From NCBI GenBank assembly GCA_020060765.1, contig JAGUZQ010000046.1, positions 1-50,590 on the forward strand: a stretch of 50,590 nucleotides of DNA, read 5' to 3'. The notes beneath the pieces were generated by a model. The model was given only the letters and a program-made list of their open reading frames with translations. It did not search any database and was not told where the DNA came from. This stretch comes from Planctomycetota bacterium. GTDB taxonomy: Bacteria; Planctomycetota; SZUA-567. Below are positions 33,188 through 41,339 of this stretch, piece by piece; the stretch's first letter is position 1; each line of letters opens with the position of its first letter. The translations under genes were made by a program, and so were the position numbers.

Positions 33188-33349
33188 GTAAGATTTTGAT
33201 AATCCGCAAGATTTACTCGTTCAAGGCATAAGAGATCCAGAGAGGGTAATTTTCGAAAAAGATTGAAAGGTCCGATAATATTCCGGCAAGTGGGAGCAAC
33301 TTTCGGGCGCTGCCCGAGGATTAGGGGAGAGGTCGATTGAGGGGGAATC

Positions 33350-36300
33350 ATGGAGACTGACAGCGGAACTAACAAGCATACATCTTGCAAAGAAACGGGC
33401 TGCGGAGAATTTGCGCCTGCGTCCCACTCGTACTGGCCGAAGCTTTTTTTTCTGCTGAACGCAATCGGACTTGCCGCCATTTTTGCATTTATCTGGATTC
33501 TGCACGCGCCCTTGGGAGAACTGTTGCTGGTGCGGTTCGATCCGCAGGGGGAGATCAGTCCGGGTGACGCAGGCAAAGTGACGGTGGAATTCGGCACTCT
33601 GCTCCGCCCCGAAACCGTCGGCCAGGATGCGCTGCAACTCTCTCCCCCGGTGCCCGGACACCTGGAATTCGTCGAAGAGCGTATTCTGCAATATGTTCTG
33701 GAAAAACCGCTGGCGCGCGCCACGCGCTACCGGATCTGTCTTTCGCCCGGCCTGCGCGGTCTCCGGGGCGAGAGGGCGCAGGAGCGGATTCTGGAATTCA
33801 CTACGCCAGCGCTGGCGGTGCGTTCGATCCGCCAGGCAGGCATCGGGGGGAACACCGCTGCAATCGCCATCGAATTTAACTCGGAAGTCAACCCGGAGGA
33901 ACTGCGCGATCATCTTAAACTGCGTTACCGGGACGACTCGCCGCTGGACTTCATCCTGGCTGGCGGGAAGCCGGAAAATGTGCTTCTGTTGCAAGTGCAG
34001 CAGGTGACGCAAGACGCCGTTTTGCTTACTTTGAACAAGGGGCTGACCGGTATCGAAGGCCCGTTGGGGCTTGCCGACGATTACAAGGCGGAACTGCGCA
34101 TCGCCACGTTTTCCGAATCCGCCGAAGAGCCTGCTTCGCCAGATACTCACTTAGTCACGATTACTCCGAAGGTGCGCTTTCTGGGCATGGAAGCGGAACA
34201 GTACGGCGAAAAACCGATTATCAATATCAAGATGAATACGCCGCTTGACGCGAGTCAGTCGCGGGAATACGTAAAAATCGAGCCAGACGTGCCGCATAAT
34301 TTTGAAGCGTGGAGGTCTGGTCTTCGCCTTGCCGGGGAATTCCAGGCGGGAAAGCGCTACCGCGTCACGCTGAAGACAGGGCTGCCTGCCGGGGCGGCGG
34401 GAGCGCTGGTGGGCGAGATCAGCCGGGTGGTCTGGTTTCCGGATATGCGCGAAAGCATGCGTTTCGCTTTTGGCGGCGGCTACCTTTCGCCACAGGGACT
34501 GCTCACCGTTCCGATCCGCACCGTGAATATGCGCGAGGGAGAACTGTCGGTCTGTAAACTTTACGCGTCCAACGTGGTCGAACATGTCCTGGACGGCGAG
34601 GAGCGCCTGCCGCAAAATATATCCGCCGATATCCTGACCCGGAAAATCGCTTTCGCAAACCGCCCCAACGAGGAGGTGGAGACGCTGTTAAATCTCAGGG
34701 AATTGGCCGACAACACGCCGCGCGGCGTGTATTGTCTGAATCTGCGCAACCGCGAACGCTACTGGCGAAGCGACACGGCGGTGATCGTGGTAACCGACCT
34801 GGGACTTTCCGCGCGCGTCTCCGAGACGCAAGCGCTTTGCTGGGTGACTTCGCTTGCCACAGCCGAACCTCGGGCAGGCGTAACAGTGCGCCTCTTCAGT
34901 GACCGGCGGCAGGAAATCGGTCAGGCGATAACCGGCGAAAACGGTCTGGTGGAAATCATAATTCCCAAATTGCCCGCAGGCGAGGAACCGGCCATGTTGC
35001 TTGCCTCCCTGGGCGAAGACCTGAGTTATCTCGGCTTTTCCCGCAACGCCCTCGCGCGGGGCCGGGAAGCCTGCCAGGGGCGTCCGTATTTGCAGAACGG
35101 TTACGAGGTTTTTGTTTCGACCGAACGCGGCGTCTACCGGCCTGGCGACGAAGTGCGCGTATCCGCTTTCGTCCGCGGCGCGGGACTGAACACTCCGCCG
35201 CAACTGCCGCTTGATCTGGTGGTCGAGCGCCCCGACGGGCGGGAGTTTTCGCGCCGTCGCATTTTCTGCGGTGACAACGGACGTCTATTGGGCGAGGTGG
35301 CGATTCCGATGAGTGCGCCTTCGGGATATTATCCCGTCAGTTTCCGCCTTCCCGGCAAAAAGGAAACCTTGGGAGAGACCGGTTTTCGCGTGGCTGATTA
35401 CATCCCCCAGACGCTCAGGATGACGCTGGCAGCGCCAACTGAGCCACTTCCGGCTGGCCGGTCTTACCTGATAAAAGCGCAGGTGCGGCACCTGTTCGGC
35501 GATCCGGCGCAGGGCTTGAAGATCAAAGGCAAGGTGCGGTATAGCTCAACGGATTTTTCTCCCAGAGACTGGAAAGGCTTTTCCTTTGGCGACGAACGTA
35601 AAACCGGTTCCACTCGAAATGTTTCTCTTGCTGAAAAAACTTTGGACGCGACAGGAGATGCGGAATTTGAAATCATGCCGCCCAGTCTCGACACGCCTGC
35701 CGCGATCAACATGACTGCCGAAATTGAAGTGCTGGAAGCCGGAGGACGGGCGATAACGGAACAACTCACGCGGCGGCTGGATCCGTGGCTTTTCTATCTG
35801 GGATTGAAATTGGCTGACGCGGCGATTCATCCGCGCGAAACCGCGCCGTTTGATCTGGTAGCGGTCGCGCCCGACGGCAAAGCGCACGCGCCCCAGGTAT
35901 CCTGGCAGGCCACGCTGTACGCGGTGACGTATTCCAACGTGCTGCGCCGGCTGGACGACGGGCGACTCACTTATGATTGGACTCGCAAGGAGAGCGAGGA
36001 AAGCAGACTGCGCGGCACCTTTGCCGGCGGCGGCGCGCAGATCCAGCTCGCCCCGCAAAGCCCCGGGCCTTATCGGCTCGTGGTCGAGGCAGAAGGCGGT
36101 TGCGCTGTTACGCGGGATTTTTACGTAACCGGCGCGGGCGGCAATTGGCTCGCGCACGATCCAGACCAACTCCAGCTGACGCTGGATCAGCGCCGCTACC
36201 GGGTCGAAAGCGAAGCGGTCTGCACCATCCAGGCACCTTTCGCAGGCACGGCGCTGGTGTGCGTAGAAGGCGACAGAGTCAGCGAGAAACGACTGGTCCG

Positions 36301-38839
36301 TCTGCAGGAAGGCAATAATCCACTTCATTTTTCCGTCAGGGAGGAGTGGCGTCCTAACGTTTACATCACGGCAACGCTTATCCGTCCCGTGAAACCGGAA
36401 GAAGACTGGCGGCCGCACCGGGCGTCGGGTCTGACCCGGCTGGTGGTGGATTGCGCCGATCACAGACTCGCCGTCAGCATCGACGCGCCCGAACGCGCGA
36501 AACCCGCCCTGCCCCTGACTGTCCGCGTGCAGGTCAATTCCGCGCTAGGCAAACCGGTGCGTAACGCGGCAGTGATTCTGGCGGCGGTGGACGAGGGCGT
36601 ACTGGCGCTTACGGATTATAACCCCGCCTCGCCCTTCGATTTTTTCCATGCCCTGCGGCGGCTGGAAGTGCGGGAAATCGACATGTATAGCCGTCTCGCG
36701 CCGGAACTGTCCCGCTGGCGTGCCGGAAAAGAACCAGAACCCGGCGGCGGCGAAGGCAAGCTTCCGGATCTGGCGCGGCAACTTAACCCTATCTCTGCCA
36801 AGCGCGTCAAAACAGTCGCGCTGTACGAAGGACACCTCGTCACTGACGATACGGGAAGCGCGAGCGTCGAATTCACGCTGCCCGAATACCTGGGGGAACT
36901 GCGGCTGATGGCGTTCGCGGCGTCAGGCAAATCTTTCGGCCTGGGTGAAAAGCCGCTTTCCGTGCGCAGCCCAGTAATGTTCCGCGCGTCCTGGCCGCGC
37001 TTCCTCGCGCCGGGCGACGCCTTCGAAGTGCCGGTCACGCTCTTCAACCGTTCGGACAAGAACGGCGCAATCGAACTGCGGCTCGAATTGGACGAACATC
37101 TTCTGCTGGAAAATCTGCCAGCGCCGGTTTTCGTCAAGGCGGGAGAGGAAGCAACTGCGCGCCTGCGGCTGAAAGCGGTTTCCATTGGTAAGACGACCGC
37201 GAGATTGCAGATCAAACTGAACGGCGAGGAATACGCCGAATCGGTGGAGATGCCAGTGCGCCCCGCCGTCGCGTTCGCCCGCAGCAGCGGATTTGAAACC
37301 ATTCCGGCGGGCGAGGAAAAAACCGTCAAACTCGCCGGAGAATTTATTTCCCATACCGGCAAGGCTTCGGTCGTGGTGACCGGTAATCCCCTGGCCGAGG
37401 TGGCGGGCTCGCTGCAATATCTGCTGGCCTATCCTTACGGCTGCCTGGAGCAGACCACCTCGCGCCTGGTGCCGCTGCTCTACGCGCACGACCTCGCGGC
37501 CATGGTTCAGCCGGACACAATCGGCAGGGAGGAAAGCGCAAACCTCCTGGACGCGGGCTTTCTGCGGCTGGAAATGATGCAGACCTACAACGGCGGCCTC
37601 GCCATGTGGCCGGGCGGTCGGGAACCGTACGACTGGGGCACGCTCTACGCCTGCGATATGCTGACCGAGGCAAAAAAGGCAGCTTACGATATACCGGAAC
37701 GCCTTTACGACGGAGCGGTTTCCTATGTCGAAAGGCGGCTCGAATACTGGACTACTTTCCGCCGGAACGGCAAACCGACCCGCCTCGCGGAAGCGGCATA
37801 CGGCTGCTACGTCCTCACGCGCGCGGGACGCCGCCCCCAGGCTTGGCTGGCGCGGATAGACGAACTTGTCCGTATCGGCGACAAAAGCAGTTGGCGCGTA
37901 CCAGCCAGCGCGCGCTGCCATCTGGCGGCCGCGTACCTGTTGTGCGGGGAGAGAGAAGCGGCGCGGCAGTTTCTGCAAGCCGCAAGCACCTTCCCGCAAC
38001 AGCGCGTAATCTCCGGGTCGCTTTCATCGTCCGCCCGCGACGCGGCGATTATGTTAATGACTCTGCTGGATGTGGAACCTGATTCCGAACGCATTCCAAA
38101 ACTGGTACGCGGTCTTCGCACGAAACTTAATAATTCCTACTGGGGCACCACGCAGGAAAATGCGTTTGCGCTGATGGCGCTGGGAAAATACGCCCGACGC
38201 CTGCCGTTCGATCCCGAGGGGACAGTCACGGTCATTCTGCCTGACGGGAAAAACAAAACCGCGCCGGTCGCCCAGGGTTTGTCGCTCTCAACGCTGCTTC
38301 CCGGCGAGAGCATTCGGGTCAAGGCAGAAGGGAAAAGCCAGGTCTATATTTATTGGAACACAGAAGGCGTGCCGGTGGACGGAGGGGTTCAGGAAAAAGA
38401 TTCGGGACTCAGTATCCGCCGCTCGGTCTGCGATCCGGAGGGAAATGAAATTGACGACAAGTCGCTCAAACAGGGCAAACTCTACCAGATCGCCCTGAGC
38501 GTGCACAGCGAACGCGCTGTCGAAAACGGCGTAATCGTTTCCCTGCTGCCCGCCGGTCTCGAACTGGAAAACCAGGATCTGCGGGGGACGGCGACGCTGG
38601 CCGGTACGCGCTGGCCTGCGGGAGTTAATGCCCAGAGACTGAATCCCCTTCACGCCGAACCGCGCGACGACCGGTTGCTGGTGTTCGCCGATTTTCCGGC
38701 AGGCTCGTCGGAGTATCGCTACCTTGTCCGCGCGGTAACCGCAGGGACTTTTGCCTGGCCTGCGGTGGAGGCGTCCTGCATGTACGATCCCGACGTGTAC
38801 AGTGTTCACGGCAAAAGCAATTTGCAGATAGGCGAATGA
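33350..38839 (+). CDS. bacterial alpha-2-macroglobulin with intact thioester motif
   Basis: A 1829-aa envelope protein of the YfhM type. An N-terminal anchor (residues about 31-51, LFFLLNAIGLAAIFAFIWIL) replaces the usual lipobox, so it is probably tethered to the inner membrane. Repeated MG-type beta domains follow, including the segment ILAAVDEGVLALTDY, then ALYEGHLVTDDTG near the bait region. The thioester motif C1365-L-E-Q1368 is intact (YGCLEQTTSRL). The thioester domain is helical (GLAMWPGGREPYDWG), and a C-terminal receptor-type domain ends the protein. Such proteins trap proteases that breach the outer membrane. GAGGGGG five bases before the ATG supports the start. Its stop overlaps the region of the pbpC reading frame, matching the classic A2M-PBP1C pairing. 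Confidence 0.93.
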   Translation: METDSGTNKHTSCKETGCGEFAPASHSYWPKLFFLLNAIGLAAIFAFIWILHAPLGELLLVRFDPQGEISPGDAGKVTVEFGTLLRPETVGQDALQLSPPVPGHLEFVEERILQYVLEKPLARATRYRICLSPGLRGLRGERAQERILEFTTPALAVRSIRQAGIGGNTAAIAIEFNSEVNPEELRDHLKLRYRDDSPLDFILAGGKPENVLLLQVQQVTQDAVLLTLNKGLTGIEGPLGLADDYKAELRIATFSESAEEPASPDTHLVTITPKVRFLGMEAEQYGEKPIINIKMNTPLDASQSREYVKIEPDVPHNFEAWRSGLRLAGEFQAGKRYRVTLKTGLPAGAAGALVGEISRVVWFPDMRESMRFAFGGGYLSPQGLLTVPIRTVNMREGELSVCKLYASNVVEHVLDGEERLPQNISADILTRKIAFANRPNEEVETLLNLRELADNTPRGVYCLNLRNRERYWRSDTAVIVVTDLGLSARVSETQALCWVTSLATAEPRAGVTVRLFSDRRQEIGQAITGENGLVEIIIPKLPAGEEPAMLLASLGEDLSYLGFSRNALARGREACQGRPYLQNGYEVFVSTERGVYRPGDEVRVSAFVRGAGLNTPPQLPLDLVVERPDGREFSRRRIFCGDNGRLLGEVAIPMSAPSGYYPVSFRLPGKKETLGETGFRVADYIPQTLRMTLAAPTEPLPAGRSYLIKAQVRHLFGDPAQGLKIKGKVRYSSTDFSPRDWKGFSFGDERKTGSTRNVSLAEKTLDATGDAEFEIMPPSLDTPAAINMTAEIEVLEAGGRAITEQLTRRLDPWLFYLGLKLADAAIHPRETAPFDLVAVAPDGKAHAPQVSWQATLYAVTYSNVLRRLDDGRLTYDWTRKESEESRLRGTFAGGGAQIQLAPQSPGPYRLVVEAEGGCAVTRDFYVTGAGGNWLAHDPDQLQLTLDQRRYRVESEAVCTIQAPFAGTALVCVEGDRVSEKRLVRLQEGNNPLHFSVREEWRPNVYITATLIRPVKPEEDWRPHRASGLTRLVVDCADHRLAVSIDAPERAKPALPLTVRVQVNSALGKPVRNAAVILAAVDEGVLALTDYNPASPFDFFHALRRLEVREIDMYSRLAPELSRWRAGKEPEPGGGEGKLPDLARQLNPISAKRVKTVALYEGHLVTDDTGSASVEFTLPEYLGELRLMAFAASGKSFGLGEKPLSVRSPVMFRASWPRFLAPGDAFEVPVTLFNRSDKNGAIELRLELDEHLLLENLPAPVFVKAGEEATARLRLKAVSIGKTTARLQIKLNGEEYAESVEMPVRPAVAFARSSGFETIPAGEEKTVKLAGEFISHTGKASVVVTGNPLAEVAGSLQYLLAYPYGCLEQTTSRLVPLLYAHDLAAMVQPDTIGREESANLLDAGFLRLEMMQTYNGGLAMWPGGREPYDWGTLYACDMLTEAKKAAYDIPERLYDGAVSYVERRLEYWTTFRRNGKPTRLAEAAYGCYVLTRAGRRPQAWLARIDELVRIGDKSSWRVPASARCHLAAAYLLCGEREAARQFLQAASTFPQQRVISGSLSSSARDAAIMLMTLLDVEPDSERIPKLVRGLRTKLNNSYWGTTQENAFALMALGKYARRLPFDPEGTVTVILPDGKNKTAPVAQGLSLSTLLPGESIRVKAEGKSQVYIYWNTEGVPVDGGVQEKDSGLSIRRSVCDPEGNEIDDKSLKQGKLYQIALSVHSERAVENGVIVSLLPAGLELENQDLRGTATLAGTRWPAGVNAQRLNPLHAEPRDDRLLVFADFPAGSSEYRYLVRAVTAGTFAWPAVEASCMYDPDVYSVHGKSNLQIGE

Positions 38840-38932
38840 TAATGCACATGAGCGCGATTTGCAAAATCCTGTGCAATATCAGGCTCAACGGCTTGATCGA
38901 GTTTCTCGTTCATGTTGCCAAAAACTTACGTA

Positions 38933-39024
38933 CGTCATTCCCGCGCAGGCGGGAATCCAGTGGGGAAACCAACACCTCCCCGATTCCCGCTGGCAGCCAG
39001 CCCCTGGCCTGCGCGGGAATGACG
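38933..39024. repeat. MITE-core repeat between the A2M and pbpC genes
   Basis: CGTCATTCCCGCGCAGGCGG at the left is matched by an inverted CGCGGGAATGACG at 39012-39024, around a diverged centre. Translated in the pbpC frame it gives SFPRRRESS, a known sign of read-through into this repeat. It fills the gap between A2M and pbpC and supplies no function to the protein. Confidence 0.75.
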
Positions 39025-39048
39025 AATCGACGGAAAACCATTTACCGC

Positions 39049-41259
39049 ATGAGAATTCTTCCGGTTGTAACCGCAGGTGCATTCCTGTTTCTCTGGATAA
39101 CGTGGCGGGGATTGCTCGCGCTTTTTCCCTTCCCGCAAGAGCGGCTGCAACAGGAACAATCCGGCGGCGCGACGGAAATTCTGGATCGTGAGGGCGGCCT
39201 GATCTCCTGGCGCATAGACACAGGCGACAACTGGCGCGTGCCGATCGGGTTGGAACAGGTCTCGCCCTGGCTGATTTCGGCCTCTGTCGCGGCGGAAGAC
39301 CAGCGGTTCTGGAATCACGGCGGCGTTGATCCGCTGGCGGTGTGCCGGGCGGCGGCGCAGAATCTCAGGCATGGCCGACGCGTCTCTGGCGCTTCGACCA
39401 TCACCATGCAATCCATCCGGCTGCTGTTCGACCGGAACCGCACCTGGAGCGCCAAACTAAGCGAAACTTTCCGCGCGCTGCAAATTGAAAAAGAAAACAA
39501 CAAGGAAACCATTCTGCAACTCTATCTCAATCTCGCGCCTTATGGCGGCAACGTAGTCGGCGCGGAAGCGGCGGCACGGCATTATTTCGGAAAACCAGCT
39601 TCGGAACTGACGCTGGGCGAAGCGGCGTTGCTAGCCGGAATTCCGCAAAGCCCGGCGCGGTTCAACCCGCGCAAGCATCTGGATGTGGCGCTGAAACGGC
39701 GCGAATTCGTGTTGGAACGGATGCAAACGCTGGGCTTGGCGACGAACGTTGATAGACATAACGCTCTGCGCGAGCCTATCTGTCTTTCCAACAATCCCCG
39801 TAAGACTCCGGCGCCGCGCTTTGCCGATTTCATCCTGCAACAAAGCAGGCATAACGGCGGGATTATTCAAACAACTATCGCTCCCCACGCGCAAGCCATT
39901 GCCACTGCGGTGCTGGAAAAGCAATACCGGGATATCCATTCCCTGGGAATCGACGGCATAGCGGCGGTCGTGATCGACGTTCCCGAAGCCTCTCTCGCCG
40001 CCATGGTCGGCAACGCCGCGCCGGACAATCCCGTCACCGGCTGGCTCAATGGAGCTACCGCCCTGCGGCAACCGGGTTCGCTGCTTAAGCCTTTTCTCTT
40101 TGCCCTTGCCTACGAAGCGGGAAGACTGACGCCGGACGCGGCGGTGTATGACGTGCCCTCGTCGTGGCATGGCTACCAGCCGGAAAACATGGATCGTGAA
40201 TATCTGGGGTCAATCCCGGCAGCGGAGGCATTGCGCCTGTCCCGGAATATTCCGGCAGTGCGCCTGCTGGACGCCGTGGGCGAGGAAACGCTGGCGCGGA
40301 AAATGAATGCGCTGGGATTGCATCCTGCCGCGCCTGCCGCCCGCTATGGTCTTTCCCTGGCGCTGGGCACGGCGGAAATGCGGCTGCTCGACCTAGCTAA
40401 CGCCTACGCCGCTCTGGCGCGCCTGGGGCAATATCTTCCATTGCGCGTGCTTGCCGGGGAAGCCTCGCCGGAAAAGGCAAAAGTGTTTTCTCCCGGCGCG
40501 GCCTGGCTGACGCTGCGCTCGCTGGGAGCGGCAGATTCCGGAGCGCCCTGCCGTCCGGTCTGGAAAACCGGCACCAGCTGGAACCAGCGCGACGCCTGGG
40601 CCGTCGTTCTCGCGCCGCGCCGAATTGTGGCGGTCTGGTGCGGCTGCCTGTCGGGAGTCGCCAACTCGAAACTGACTGGCGCGGAGGCCGCCCTGCCGGT
40701 AGCGCTGGAAATCATGGGGCAATTGGAAAACGGTCACGGCGAGTCCTGGGTGCGCCCGGCAGATATAAGTGTACGCAAGGTCTGCGCCTTGACCGGCGCG
40801 CCTGTCGGCATGGCGTGCCCGCACACGGTCGACGGCGAATACCTCCCCGGCGTAAGCGACGATAATCCCTGCCGCGTCCATCGCCCAGTGTGTCGGGAAG
40901 GAATGCCGAAGACGAGAATCGAATGGCCGCCGGAAATCACCCGGTTCCTATCGTCAAGCCGCGCAACCACAATTGATTCGCCGCCCCGGGGAATCGCGAT
41001 TCTCTCCCCGCGACCAGAAGGCCAATACCTGATTTCACCAGACGACGAAAAGAGACACTTGGAATTTATCGCCGACGCCGAACCGGACGGCAAAGTCTTC
41101 TGGTATCTGGACGGAAGCATGCTGGGCGTTTCGACCGGGCGCGAGCCGCTTGCCTGGGTCATGCGGGAGGGAGAACACGAAGTGATCGCAGCAGACAGCC
41201 AAAGCGCAAATTATTCGGTCAGTTTCCGCGTAAGCCGAATCTCATTAAAATCACCCTGA
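39049..41259 (+). CDS. pbpC: penicillin-binding protein 1C
   Basis: A 736-aa bifunctional peptidoglycan synthase of the usual PBP1C length. After a signal-anchor (LPVVTAGAFLFLWITWRG) the transglycosylase domain has catalytic E83 in AAEDQRFWNHGG. The transpeptidase domain has SLLK (S344, K347), SRN (398-400) and KTG (506-508). The C-terminal biPBP_C-type domain (ALTGAPVGMACPHTVDG) is typical of PBP1C. The open frame runs back to 38836, but those 71 codons are mostly the inserted repeat, so I start at the ATG at 39049 (MRILPVV); it has only a weak ribosome site. PBP1C and A2M are usually co-transcribed, thought to repair cell wall after breaches while A2M blocks invading proteases. Confidence 0.93.
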   Translation: MRILPVVTAGAFLFLWITWRGLLALFPFPQERLQQEQSGGATEILDREGGLISWRIDTGDNWRVPIGLEQVSPWLISASVAAEDQRFWNHGGVDPLAVCRAAAQNLRHGRRVSGASTITMQSIRLLFDRNRTWSAKLSETFRALQIEKENNKETILQLYLNLAPYGGNVVGAEAAARHYFGKPASELTLGEAALLAGIPQSPARFNPRKHLDVALKRREFVLERMQTLGLATNVDRHNALREPICLSNNPRKTPAPRFADFILQQSRHNGGIIQTTIAPHAQAIATAVLEKQYRDIHSLGIDGIAAVVIDVPEASLAAMVGNAAPDNPVTGWLNGATALRQPGSLLKPFLFALAYEAGRLTPDAAVYDVPSSWHGYQPENMDREYLGSIPAAEALRLSRNIPAVRLLDAVGEETLARKMNALGLHPAAPAARYGLSLALGTAEMRLLDLANAYAALARLGQYLPLRVLAGEASPEKAKVFSPGAAWLTLRSLGAADSGAPCRPVWKTGTSWNQRDAWAVVLAPRRIVAVWCGCLSGVANSKLTGAEAALPVALEIMGQLENGHGESWVRPADISVRKVCALTGAPVGMACPHTVDGEYLPGVSDDNPCRVHRPVCREGMPKTRIEWPPEITRFLSSSRATTIDSPPRGIAILSPRPEGQYLISPDDEKRHLEFIADAEPDGKVFWYLDGSMLGVSTGREPLAWVMREGEHEVIAADSQSANYSVSFRVSRISLKSP

Positions 41260-41263
41260 CCCA

Positions 41264-41323
41264 AAGCGGTTTTGTTAAGAGAAAAGTCTTTCTGTTTCAG
41301 TTATGAATTTACGTACGTCATTC
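41264..41323. repeat. decayed MITE-like fragment
   Basis: AAGCGGTTTTGTTAAGAGAA resembles the family's left end and ACGTACGTCATTC its core start. It lies in the 80-bp gap between the convergent pbpC and U32 genes. It is degenerate, so the assignment is tentative. Confidence 0.35.
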
Positions 41324-41339
41324 ATGCAAACAATCCCGC

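Larger units (their letters stand above)
32903..33349. other. 447-bp intergenic region with two repeat elements
   Basis: This divergent gap between nrnA and the A2M gene holds the nrnA promoter, an inverted-repeat element (32994-33086) and a perfect 16-bp-stem hairpin (33152-33187). A 100-codon frame across it reads into the repeat (SFLRRQE) and is not a gene. Transcription of the A2M gene must start in the last 150 bp, but I find no clear promoter. Confidence 0.6.

Noticed and set aside
33034..34150. minus-strand frames of 229 and 309 codons
   Set aside because: Antisense to the start of the A2M gene; no domain.
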